From assembly GCA_933207985.1 (NCBI GenBank), contig OW240913.1:262542783-262606782 (forward strand): 64,000 bases of DNA. The letters are read 5' to 3'. Of the stretch, positions 40,265 through 50,379 are shown one piece after another. Each line of letters begins with the position of its first letter. Position 1 is the first letter of the stretch. Position numbers and translations under genes: made by a program. This DNA is from Pelobates cultripes (taxonomy: Eukaryota; Chordata; Amphibia; Anura; Pelobatidae). The notes beneath the pieces are model-generated. The model worked only from the letters and a program-made list of their open reading frames with translations, was not told the origin of the DNA and made no database searches.

Positions 40265-40732
40265 TTAAAGGATCACTACAGTGTCAGGAAAACAAAGAAT
40301 CCCCCTCCCATGGCGCTGAAGGGGATTAAAACCCCTTCAGCAGCTTACCATAATCCAGCGCCGGGCTCCCTCGGTGCTGGTGACCTCTCCTCCACTGCCA
40401 ACGTCAGCTCCCCCGTCCGACGTCACTGGAGCCGAATGCGCATGTGCGGCAAGAGCCACGCGCGCATTCTAAGTGTCCATAGGAAAGCATTTCTCAATGC
40501 TTTCCTATGGACGATCTGCGAGATGGAGGCAAAATTCACCTCCAGCGTCGCAGATGCGCCTCTAGTGGCTGTCTGGAAGACAGCCACTAGAGGCTGGATT
40601 AACCCCAAATGTAAACATAGCAGTTGCTCTAAAACTGCTATGTTTACATCTGAAGGGTTAACACCTGAGATACCTGGCACCCAGACCACTTCATTGAGCT
40701 AAGTGGTCTGGGTGACTATAGTGTCCCTTTAA
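40265..40732. mobile_element. T2-type TTAA MITE, complete
   Basis: TTAA at 40265-40268 and 40729-40732. Starts AAGGATCACTACAGTGTCAGG and ends GTGACTATAGTGTCCCTT. The inner GC-rich and CTAGTGGCTGTC stretches are intact. Confidence 0.85.
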
Positions 40733-42324
40733 ATAATTATACATGTATATAATATATATTTTAATTCTATGTGTATATTTATATAATCTTTATACATAAT
40801 TAAGTGATTTTATTAATTACAATTTGAGGGACCTGCCTGACAATTCAGGCAGAAAGTCCAAAGAATTTAATTTGCAAGCCCTGTAAGATTTTAAAACTCC
40901 ATAAACCCTGCACATGGAGGGTACTGTTTTACTCTGTAGACTTTGCTGAATGCAAATATTAGTGTTTCAAAACAGCAAAATGTATCACAATGATGATATC
41001 GTCAGTTAAAATGCAATTTTTTTGCATTTTTCACACACAAACGACACTGTCACTGACGATATAATTGTTGTGACATGTTTTTCTTTTTTGATGCTCTAGT
41101 ATTTGTGTTCACTGAAGTCTCTGGAGTATAACAGTACCCCCGTGTACAGGTTTTATGATGTTTTTGAAAGTTACAGAGTTTAAGGTTTGCATTTTAGTTT
41201 TTTTCATATTGAAATTTGCCAAATTGGTTTTGTTGCCTTTGAGAGCGTATGGTAGCTCAGGAATGAGAATTACCCCCATGATGGCATACCATTTGCAAAA
41301 GTAGACAGACACTGGCCTAAATTAGCGTTCATATTTGGTTTTTTTGCATTTTTCACACACAAACAAATATGAACGCTAGCTTTGTTTATGACTAAATGGC
41401 TACTAGAAAGGTCTGGACATAACCCATTTGTAATACTTTGGGTTGTCTACTTTTGCAAATGGTATGCTGTCAGGTGGGTAATTCTCATTCCTGAGCTACC
41501 ATATAGTCTCAAAGGCAACATAACCAGTTTAGCAAATTTCAATATGTATAAACTGAAAAATGTGACGTTCTATATTTGACTCTGTAACTTTCCAAAATAC
41601 CATAAAACCTGTACATGGGGGGGCTACTGTTTTACTTGTGAGACATCGCTGAATACAAATATGTGTACTTTATTGCAGTCAGGGCCAGATTAAGAGCCCA
41701 GTGGCCCTGGTGCTGACAATTATGACGGGCCTAATTACAGAATCATATCGATCAAAAACAGTAAAACACTCCCAAGCGTCATGTATCTGATGGAGATGGT
41801 GCTGGAGAGAAAGAAAACAGCAGCTATAAAAAAACACATACCCTAGGCTAATCTCTCTCTAATTTATGTTTTCATCTTTTAAGTAAATCCATAACCCCTA
41901 ACAGCAGTGTCCAGTCAAACAGGAAGTCAATAGGCGGGGTAAAAGGGTGTGCCACTGACACAAATCACGTAACCTGCCAAAAGGGGCGAACATGCCCAAA
42001 AAGAGGATATGTCTGCCCAAAGAATTAGAAGGCCAGCCTGGTATGAATGCATGTCAGGCTGCCTGCCAATCATGCAGCTGGCCAACTAAGGGCATACTAT
42101 GCAGACAGCACCCTGAGCTTGGCATAAATGCATCTAATGATGCGCTCGCTCAACGCTTTCTAAGGACTGTCCCCTAGCACTCGCTGGTCCACTTGTCTCC
42201 TTACCTTCTTACTAGCAAGCAGAAGCTCCTGGTATATGGTCTGGGACAGAGAAAAGCTGTATGTAGTGAGTGTAGAAGAAAGGGAACATGCCACAGTGTT
42301 AGAGAGACCAAAGTCAGCATTACC

Positions 42325-42360
42325 TTAAAGGATCACTATAGGGTCAGGAACACAAACATG
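42325..42360. mobile_element. T2-type MITE, left end running into the gap
   Basis: TTAAAGGATCACTATAGGGTC begins here; the rest is lost in the run of N. Confidence 0.75.
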
Positions 42361-42686
42361 NNNNNNNNNNNNNNNNNNNNNNNNNNNNNNNNNNNNNNNN
42401 NNNNNNNNNNNNNNNNNNNNNNNNNNNNNNNNNNNNNNNNNNNNNNNNNNNNNNNNNNNNNNNNNNNNNNNNNNNNNNNNNNNNNNNNNNNNNNNNNNNN
42501 NNNNNNNNNNNNNNNNNNNNNNNNNNNNNNNNNNNNNNNNNNNNNNNNNNNNNNNNNNNNNNNNNNNNNNNNNNNNNNNNNNNNNNNNNNNNNNNNNNNN
42601 NNNNNNNNNNNNNNNNNNNNNNNNNNNNNNNNNNNNNNNNNNNNNNNNNNNNNNNNNNNNNNNNNNNNNNNNNNNNNNNNNNNNNN
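42361..42686. other. Assembly gap (326 N)
   Basis: All bases are N. Reading frames crossing it are meaningless. It starts inside a MITE with strong hairpin potential, which may have caused the gap. Confidence 1.
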
Positions 42687-43035
42687 TGCAGTCCTTACAC
42701 ATACAAACACAATTTCACACAATGCATTCCTTACACACATATCAGGAGATCCCCTACACACTCCACCCCCTGTGAACAAACTCATTGGTGGAACATGAAG
42801 GTGGACCCTGGGACCCAGACCTTGAGCTGTGTAAAGGACCCCCAAAAAAATGGAGCTGCTTCCCGTTCTCCCAGAACATTGATTTTTGTGACCACAGTTG
42901 CAAACCGCCTCCAGAGAGCCTGTTCTGCACCAGACCAGTGGAGCCAGACTGCAGCTAGAGCCCATCATCCTCATCTGGTTGTAAGTAGGCAATCTAGTAT
43001 ATTATTCGTGGCACTAAGCTCTAATTTACCTCCCA

Positions 43036-43157
43036 TTAAAGAAACACTATAGTCCCCAGAACCACTTCAGCTTAATGTAGTGGTTCTGGTGTCTATAGCC
43101 TGTCCCTGCAGGCCTTTTAATGTAAACACGGCGGCACTGCAGCACTGGCGTTAGTTA
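43036..43157. mobile_element. T2-type MITE fragment, left part
   Basis: TTAAAGAAACACTATAGTCCCC, then CCACTTCAGCTTAATGTAGTGG; the right part is replaced by other sequence. Confidence 0.6.
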
Positions 43158-43194
43158 ACATAGCAAATCATATGGCTGGGGCATTGTGATGTCA

Positions 43195-43258
43195 CATGGG
43201 GGGCGGCAAACTTTACTTTTGCCTTGGGCGGCAAAAATCCTTGTACCGGCCCTGGCTG
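43195..43258. mobile_element. hAT terminus, inverted
   Basis: GGCGGCAAAAATCCTTGTACCGGCCCTG inverts to CAGGGCCGGTACAAGG, the same terminus type as the element at 32707. The opposite end was not located and may be in the gap or deleted. Confidence 0.55.
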
Positions 43259-43374
43259 GAGGGGGCTGTGTGAGCTGTGGCGCACAGTGTCCCATGGTAG
43301 TTAGGATGCCGTGCGGCCAGTGCAGCTCACTCAAGCAAACAGCTGATAAACTGGCCGCACGGAGGAAATGTGTA

Positions 43375-43480
43375 TGTGTGACTGTCTGCCTGTGACTGTG
43401 TGTGACTGTCTGCCTGTAACTGAGTGTGTGACTGTCTGTCTGCCAACTGAGTGTGGCACGAGCTGTAACCTGTAACACAG
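43375..43480 (+). repeat. TGACTGTCTGCC-type repeat
   Basis: Repeats of GTGACTGTCTGCCTGTAACTG, period about 21-26 bp and irregular. Confidence 0.75.
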
Positions 43481-43504
43481 GTATTGTGACTGTCTGCCTG
43501 TAAA

Positions 43505-43725
43505 TGTGTGTGTGGGGCTGCAGGGATTTTGTAGAAGGGGGTGGGGGTTTTGTATTGGGACAGGAGTCTTTATAAGGGGGGATAAGCAGGGGATTTGTGG
43601 AAGAGGGTTGCGGGGGTTTTGTAGATGGGGCAGTACAGGATTTGTAGAAGGGGCAGGACAGAGGTTTTGTAGGAGGGGCAGGGCAGGACAAGGGTTTTGT
43701 AGGAGGGAGTGACAGTGGTTTTGCA
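43505..43725 (+). repeat. G-rich minisatellite (GGTTTTGTAGAAGGGG)n
   Basis: Irregular units of 25-40 bp, each with GGTTTTGTAG(A/G)A/GGGG. Strong G/C strand skew; a G-quadruplex is possible. Confidence 0.8.
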
Positions 43726-43814
43726 AAGTTTACAAATTGTAAAAATAAAAGAAATAAAACCTTTAACATTTTTTACAGGTTTTTTTTTTTTTTTGGGGGG
43801 GTGAGTGGTGCAGG

Positions 43815-43869
43815 GGGTGCCAAGCACAGGATCCGCCCCGGGTGCCAAATGCTCTAGGTACGCCCCTGA
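43815..43869. mobile_element. Second hAT terminus
   Basis: GCTCTAGGTACGCCCCTG inverts to CAGGGGCGTACCTAGAGC, a terminus seen in many hAT elements. The partner end was not found. Confidence 0.45.
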
Positions 43870-43879
43870 GTGTTAGCAC

Positions 43880-44421
43880 CACCATCTAGCCCCCCCTGGG
43901 CCCCTCATGCCTCCATAAATATAGCAAAATCTTACTGTATTCAAGCCTGAAGCTGTAACTCTGCATGCTGTTAGACTCAGAAAAACAAGCAGTCTGCTGA
44001 CATCATTAGAAGTGATGGCCTAATCCGATCACAGTGCTTCCCCATAGGATTGGCTGAGACTGACAAAGAGGCAGATCAGGGGCAGAGCCAGCATGATTCA
44101 AACACAGCCCTGGCCAATCAGCATCTCCTCATAGAGATGAACTGAATCAATAAATCTCTATGAGGAAAGTTCAGTGTCTGCATGCAGAGGGAGGAGACAC
44201 TGAATGTTTGGATGCATTTTAGGCAGCCATGACCCAGGAAGGATCTCTAACAGCCATCTAAGGAGTGGCCAGTGAAGCTGTCACTAGGCTGTAATGTAAA
44301 GACTGCATTTTCTCTGAAAAGACAGTGTTTACAGCAAAAAGCCTGACGGTAATGATTCTACTCACCAGAACAAATTCAATAAGCTGTAGTTCTTCTGGTG
44401 ACTCTAGTGTCCCTTCAACTA
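43880..44421. mobile_element. T2-like MITE, diverged
   Basis: Contains CCATAGGATTGGCTGAGAC, CTCATAGAGATGAACTGAATCAATA and the end GGTGACTCTAGTGTCCCTTCAA, the last resembling a mutated T2 terminus with TTAA changed to TCAA. The left edge is unclear. Confidence 0.5.
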
Positions 44422-44674
44422 TATTCATTGTCAGCAAGTCCACACAAGTTTTGTTCCAATACATCAATCTTAAGTTTCCATACTTAAGTAAGAGTATGTG
44501 AAAAGTAGTTAGGATTGCCACCTTTCTTGGAAAAACATACCGGCCTTGCTAATTTGCATAATTAAATATGTATGGGTGACATCACATGATGTAAATCACA
44601 AGGACTGACATAAGAGAAAATGCTGTAAAATCACCAAAAAACTACTTAGTTTGATTCTGCAGTATAGATGGATT

Positions 44675-45312
44675 CCTCCCAGTGGCCCCATGTCTCCCAG
44701 TGCCCCCATGTGTCGATTACTCCAGGTCTCAGTGTTCCTATGTATCAGTGTCTCAGTGCCCCATGTCTCCCAGTGTCCACTAGTGTCGTGTCCCCAGGTC
44801 TCCCAGTGATCCTATGTATCACAGTGTCTCAATGCCCAATATCTCCCTGTGTCCCCATGTATCCCAGGGTCCCCATGTCACTAGGAAGACGGGAAGACCT
44901 GGGGACACAGGGAGACCTAGAGACACGGAGACACCAGTGACACTGGGAGTCTAGGGGACTCTGGCTGGGACGCATGGGGACACTGGGAAAATAGGGGACA
45001 CTTGAAGACATGGGGACATAGACACCAGGGACACAGACACTAGAGACACTGGCTGGGGGACATGGGAACATTGAGACATGGGGGCACTGGGAGACATGGG
45101 GACAAGGAGACACCAGGGCCACATACACTAGGGACACTAGCTTGGAGACATGGGGACATTGAGACACTTGAGGCACTGGGAGACATGGAGGCACTAGGAG
45201 ACATGGGGACAGTGAGACACTGGCAGACTGGGGGCACTGGGAGACTAGGGGCACTGAGACACCAGGGACACTGGCTGGGAGACATGGGGACACTGTGTCC
45301 CCATGTGTCTGT
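44675..45312. repeat. Strand-alternating GTCTCCCAGTGCCCCATGT minisatellite
   Basis: From 44675 to 44880 the C-rich form (TGTCTCCCAGTGTCCCC) is on the plus strand. From about 44885 to 45298 the complement (GGGGACACTGGGAGACA) is. After 45298 it flips back to the C-rich form. The same units are thus present as inverted blocks able to pair over hundreds of bases. Confidence 0.85.
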
Positions 45313-45552
45313 GTCATAATGTCTCCCAATGTCCCTTAGTGTCTCAGTGTCTGCCATAATGTCTCCCAGTGTCCCTTAGTGTCTCAGTGTCTGCCATAAT
45401 GTCTCCCAATGTCCCTTAGTGTCTCATTGTCTGCAATAATGTTTCCCAATGTCCCTTAATGTCTCAGTATCTGCCATAATGCCTCCCAATGTCCCTTAGT
45501 GTCTCAGTGTCTGCCATAATGTCTCCCAGTGCCCCTTAGTGTCTCAGTGTAT
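45313..45552 (+). repeat. 40-bp tandem repeat, six copies
   Basis: Units start at 45313, 45353, 45393, 45433, 45473 and 45513, each GCCATAATGTCTCCCA with TGTCCCTTAGTGTCTCAG after it. They differ at only one to four bases, so the array is younger than the irregular one beside it. Confidence 0.95.
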
Positions 45553-45899
45553 GTCTCCTTGCAGCCTTTCCCCATCCCTTACTTCCCTGAGCTGTAGGCT
45601 GTGTCTAAAGGTGGGAATTGCTGTCTGGACTCTCTGTAGCTGCACCCCTGCAGATCAGTGAGTATAGATAGGCAGGGAGGGATATGCTGGAACTTTCTAT
45701 CCCTGCCTCTCTCCATACACAGTGACCCCTACTGGCCAGTGCTGGTATTGCAGAGTAATCTCTTGTTTATACTGAGAAAAATACCAGCATTTGTATTGCC
45801 AGTATCACTGCAATATTGGCACCAGCCAGGCAGCCTCAAATACTGGCTGTGCCAATAAAATAAAAGGCAGGTGGAATCCTTAAGAGTAGTGGGTGAAAA

Positions 45900-45942
45900 A
45901 AAAAAAATGTAAAAAAAAAATAAATTTTTTTTTTTATAAATC
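45900..45942. repeat. Poly-A/poly-T run
   Basis: A-rich then T-rich tract near the right end of the hAT-ended element. Confidence 0.9.
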
Positions 45943-46324
45943 AGTGGGCCTATTCCATGGGCCTGGGCCTGGGCCTGGAGCTGCAGCTCCATCAGCCCCT
46001 ATGTTAATCCGGCTCTGATTGCAATAACAGTATTATGATATTCACAGTTAAAATTCCATGCAGAACTAAAAAAATAAAAACAATTCTTAATTTTTCACAT
46101 TTTATTATATTTTATTGACATTAAAGTGTGTTTCATAGCTAAATATTTGATGTTAGACGAAAGCCCTGTTTTTCGTGAATAAAATGATATATAGTAAGTG
46201 TGTGTGCATTTATTATGAAAGAGGTGAATTATGGTTGAACAGACATATAGCGCCAATTCCAGGTTTTGTTTACGTTTTGTTTTGATCACAACTTGTACAA
46301 TTGGCTCAGTTTTTAAGGGGTTAA

Positions 46325-46935
46325 AGAAGACTATTGGGGAAGCCGGGTAAGAATAAAAGGTGGAAGCGCGAGCGCAATCCCTGTCAGCTGTTTTGCAGGA
46401 CTGGAGAAGCATGGACGAACCCCGCCCTCCCTCCCCTATTTGCTAACTTTCTTTATAATTAATGTCATGGTGTTTGGAAGCTTGGGGCAAAGTCATCCTC
46501 AGGTACAAGTTCTGAGGAAGGATATGTGTTAAATGGTTGTATATAAAAGGCAGTCAGGTTAGCTATGACTGACTGGCAATAAAGTGATGGTGAAAGTGAA
46601 AAGTGTTGGAAGTAAAGTGAAAAGATTATGTTAATATGTTACCGTTATCAAGTTATGGAGATATGCCCCCCTTTCAAGCTTTAATAAACACCATGGCCTA
46701 GCCCATTGAAATAAAATAAACTGTGTCTGTGTTTAATGTGTTTTTATGCAAAATATTGCCTACCATGCATACTCAGATTGGCTGCATGGTGACTGCCTCA
46801 ATTGTCAGGCAGGCTCCCCGATCACAAGTGCCGCGGAGGGCCCGATTATAAGGGTGTAGTATGCCACCCTAAGGGCCGTTTAAGTCCCCATTTTATAGGA
46901 TGGCATATCATGCCCTAACATCATGAAAGGGTTAA
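46325..46935 (+). mobile_element. Possible TTAA-delimited element with TATA box and AATAAA
   Basis: Delimited by TTAA at 46321-46324 and 46932-46935. Inside, TGTATATAAAAGGC near 46539 and GCAATAAAG near 46578, then TTTAATAAACACC and AAATAAAATAAA near 46680-46720, give LTR-like signals. The right part GGGCCGTTTAAGTCCCCATTTTATAGGATGGCAT resembles ends of other TTAACCC elements. Identity unresolved: LTR piece, or MITE. Confidence 0.35.
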
Positions 46936-46937
46936 AG

Positions 46938-47319
46938 CAGTGGTTCAAAAACTTTTTAGGTTCAAGGCGCCATCAATATTTCAATATTTTTCCAAGTCGC
47001 CCCAAGACAAAACAAAGTTTTAAGTTGTATATCTGCATAGCGCTGCTGCATATACTGGCACTATAGTGTAATGCATAGTGTTGGTGTTTGATTGAAGGGG
47101 TCCTTGTATATAATTTTAGCGTTTTACTACAGGGGTGTGTTTGTATGTCATTTGATTGCAGGTGTGTTTGGATGTTATGGTGGATCTTAAATGTGGTCGT
47201 ACATTTGTGTGTAATATCGGTGTTAGAGGGAAGGGGTGTGTTTGAATATAATGGTGGAGATTGATGGTGTGTGTTTGTATGTAATATGTAATATTGTATG
47301 TAATATTTGTGTTAGATTA
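46938..47319 (+). mobile_element. hAT-type left end with GT-rich interior
   Basis: CAGTGGTTCAAAAACTTTTTAGG matches the CAGTGGTTC terminus of Charlie-like hAT elements. A matching right end was not found before 48.1 kb. Confidence 0.45.
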
Positions 47320-47835
47320 CAGGAGTGTCTTTGCACGTTGTGCTGGTGCTTGCTTGGATGTATACACATACACTGCCACATACATGCATACACAGATATA
47401 CATAAACATTGACACACAGAAACATATAAATATACTGACAAACACACACAAATTCATATCGACACCAACACATACACACATACACCAACATATACACACA
47501 CACAAGCGCACACCCTGACACAGACGCACACACCCTGACACACACAAACACTGACATATGCACACACCATGACACACACATACACACTGACACACAGATA
47601 CACATACATATACACAGATGTACATTCTGACACACAGATATGTGTGCACACACACTGACCCATAGATACATACTCTGACGTATATACACACAAACACAGA
47701 TGTACACCCTAACACACATATGCACACACACACAGATACACACTCTGACATATACACACAGACTATATACATACAAACTCAGTATGCACACACCTTGACA
47801 CAGATACACACACACAATCTGACATACACATAAGC
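47320..47835 (+). repeat. CA-rich degenerate satellite
   Basis: Imperfect ACACACACCCTGACACAGA and ATACACATA units. Long apparent frames with Cys/Val/Tyr runs on the minus strand are artefacts of this composition. Confidence 0.9.
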
Positions 47836-47839
47836 ATAT

Positions 47840-48081
47840 ATATGTGATCATTTTTTATATCTACCCTCCTGTTAGCTTACCTTGTGTGTCCTGGAGGGTG
47901 GCTTGCTTGTAGTTCTGTTCCTGCTGCTGGCTAGTGGGAGTGAGAGGCCTGGAGCATCTCTTCATGCTCCTGCTCCTCCCCCCCCCCCCCCAGTCTGTCA
48001 CTTCCTCTCAGTCTGCCAAAACTACCAGGGCATGGTTGTGGTCTTAAAGTTTGTTTTCCTGGCACTAAAGTTTCCCTTTAA
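47840..48081. mobile_element. T2-type MITE, right-end fragment
   Basis: GTTTGTTTTCCTGGCACTAAAG then TTTCCCTTTAA; TTAA at 48078-48081. The left part is not recognisable. Confidence 0.55.
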
Positions 48082-48482
48082 CTTCTGCTAACTCAAAAGA
48101 GCAGTCGATAGTCGAACATTTAAAAATAAATCTGTACATAATAGGGCCCTTATTAATAATAAGATCAGCTTCTTTTCCTTATCTTAACCCATGTGTAAGG
48201 GTTGACATATGTATAAGTATGACTCTCTAATCACGAAATGCAGCAAATGTTATTACCTCATTTGCTTTGGAATGGGATGCTTGTGGTCCCAGGTTTCCTT
48301 GTCTTGTATACTGCAATTACACCAGAGTGGTACCCAGTCAATTCACATGCATAGTCTTCTTTGTGATGACTTCTCCTGTGCATAACCAGAGCTTATTATT
48401 CCACACCAATTTAGCTAAATGGAGCAGTTACATTTTATTATATGTGAACATTTTCTCCTAGATTTTTATGTTTATGTATAGT

Positions 48483-48519
48483 ATAAATGTTTTATATATT
48501 TATATATATAAATATATAG

Positions 48520-48553
<34 letters not shown>
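48483..48553. repeat. (TA)n and (AC)n microsatellite
   Basis: TATATATTTATATATATAAATATATA then about 17 AC units (first 20 bases or fewer are diagnostic). Confidence 0.95.
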
Positions 48554-48555
<2 letters not shown>

Positions 48556-48559
48556 ATTT

Positions 48560-49654
48560 ACAGATTTACAGGAATTCTGTTTTGAAATGAAGACTAAATA
48601 AGACAGGTCCATAAGTGGCATTTTCAGAATAACAAATCTGAAATGGAGTAGGTGATTGAAGAGTAACACTGATGGTAAATACATTAGTATTTTCAAAGGT
48701 TTAGTTTTTTTACTGCTATCCATGCTGTGCCACTTATTAGACACAAGGTATAGTCTTAGTGCCTCTACATAAACAGTGCATTGTGAAATCAATGCAAACA
48801 TGTTAGATATATGGTTTCTTATTAAAGCTTGTCTTTCAAAAGTCAAAGGGAAACGGTCATTGCTGGGTTGCACCTAAATACCATGTGGGGGGATTGAGTT
48901 TGGGTCTCCAATTAGAACACTAATATTTGTGTTTCTTCCCATCAATTGACTTCAGCATATGTTGAGCCTTATGTTGAACCTTTTTGTAATCTCTGCTGGA
49001 TTACCCCCATTTCTTATACTTTGATGTTAACCTGCCATTTTATATTCTTAACACCTTTCCTGTGTCCCTACTTTAACCCTTTGTCTGCAGTTGTTTTTTT
49101 CACTGTCACCTGTCCTGTTCTTACCAACAACTAAAAAGAATACAAAGTTCCAGCGATAATCGACTTCCATGTGTGCATTTCTGGCTCCTTCAACCTTGGC
49201 TTTTTTGTTCACCATTCTAATATAATTTAAATTGTCCTCCATTATATTCCACCATACTAAGGATTGGTACCATTTTAAAGATTTACTTTATCTCTAATTT
49301 TTCTTTTATCGTATTCTGACCTATTACTGGCATGTTGGAACAATAGAGTTCAGAAAGTAATTTTGTTTTTCCTAAAATACGTGTTATGCGTTTAAATTTC
49401 TTTTGCCTTTGATTTTATAATAACGCAGCTGTTGCTTTAGCAGAAATAGATTTGTGAAATATTTATTTGATATTCCACCTTTCTGTAAATCTCGAAGTCA
49501 TTGCTGCACTGATTGATGAATACATTATTATTTCATATTAGTACTAACACTTCTCCTGTAATGTAACCTTGGTCCTCAAAAATTGGTTGAATTAATGGCA
49601 CTGAATCGACTTGATACTTTTTACATGCATATTTACATACACGTTTACTCACCT
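48560..49654. other. No gene recognised
   Basis: Ordinary A/T-rich sequence. I find no exon with splice sites or element ends. Confidence 0.5.
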
Positions 49655-49825
49655 TAAAGCGGCACTGTTATGGCCGAAACCCTTTTTTTTTTTTTTTAAC
49701 CCCCCCTCCCGACTCCACTACATCTAATTGTCCCCCTAGTCACTCCCAAATGCCCTTAAGCCCCCATATTACCTAGTTTTTAATCTTTATTTTCTGCCTG
49801 GACCTAGGTCCTGGGCTCCGCCATC
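49655..49825. mobile_element. T2-like MITE fragment (TTAAAGCGGCACTG type)
   Basis: TTAAAGCGGCACTGTTATGG followed by a poly-T and CCCCTCCCGACTCC, ending near GGGCTCCGCCATCTTTG. This is a distinct T2 subfamily from the CACTATAG group. The right end is replaced by the Penelope fragment. Confidence 0.55.
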
Positions 49826-50038
49826 TTTGTATGGGTAGATAAAGTCCCTGTGGGACACCAATTTACCCAGCCTGACCACTCAATGAAGGACCTAAAAATC
49901 ACAGTACTGAAAGGGGTTTTTAAAAATACCCAAGAAAGAAAAACATGTGAAGCCAGAATGATCAAATTGTTTAACAGCAAGAAAAGAGGACTAAATATTG
50001 ACTTGGGTTTCCTGTCCCACTACCAACACTTTACATGA
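49826..50038 (+). pseudogene. GIY-YIG endonuclease C-terminus, Penelope-like element
   Basis: Reads VDKVPVGHQFTQPDHSMKDLKITV, then RKTCEARMIKLFNSKKRGLNI (each shown in part), ending in a stop. The order PVG-H-F, P-x-HS, D-x-x-I, E-x-x-x-I-x-x-F and GLN is that of the GIY-YIG nuclease in Penelope-like elements. The N-terminal GIY and YIG motifs are missing. No in-frame stop occurs in this short piece. The flank upstream belongs to a MITE. Confidence 0.6.
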
Positions 50039-50254
50039 ACACTCCCCCAAATTATCTTACTGTACTGTCATATGTATCAACACTTTAAAACGCATTCCAA
50101 TATGTTTATTCTATCAATATATAAAGTATGTGTAGACCTATGTTTTCCCATACTCTTATGCATGTATGCTTATATATGTGACTGTGCATTTATATTTGTG
50201 TATATGAGTTCATGTGCATGTATGTATATGTGTTTATGTGTTTACATATACATA

Positions 50255-50256
50255 TT

Positions 50257-50295
<39 letters not shown>
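50255..50295 (+). repeat. (TG)n microsatellite
   Basis: About 16 TG units followed by TATG units. Confidence 0.95.
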
Positions 50296-50301
<6 letters not shown>

Positions 50302-50379
50302 AAAGTGTACCATCTTTGGCACTGTCTGCTTGTCTTTTTTCTCCCTCTCCCCCCTCACTCTGCTCTTCAGAAAGATATT

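Larger units (their letters stand above)
41680..46017. mobile_element. 4.3-kb hAT-ended composite element with 8-bp target duplication
   Basis: Ends CAGGGCCAGATTAA and, inverted, CAGAGCCGGATTAA. Flanks ATTGCAGT (41672-41679) and ATTGCAAT (46018-46025) differ at one base. Outside both flanks the sequence is that of the TTAA element. No transposase was recognised inside. Most of the interior is further insertions: T2 pieces, two hAT termini and minisatellites, plus an assembly gap. Confidence 0.8.
40106..46324. mobile_element. Second copy of the large TTAACCCC element, left-truncated and twice interrupted
   Basis: From TTTGTATCAAAATACACTTAG (compare 10703-10722), through CAATTTGAGGGACCTGCCTG (40821, compare 10919) and the two palindromes (about 40910-41155 and 41290-41470), to the terminus TTTTTAAGGGGTTAA at 46310-46324. 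It is interrupted by a T2 MITE at 40265-40732 and by a hAT-ended element at 41680-46017. Order of events: TTAA element first, then the two insertions. Confidence 0.7.

Noticed and set aside
42193..42992. Long frames across 42.2-43.0 kb
   Set aside because: Their length comes from the N run, which contains no stop by definition.
45313..45552. CRISPR-like regular array (six 40-bp units)
   Set aside because: Units are contiguous with no unique spacers, and the surroundings are vertebrate satellites.
47223..47851. 179-residue Cys-rich minus-strand frame resembling a secreted peptide
   Set aside because: It is encoded entirely by CA-rich satellite; overlapping frames are equally open.
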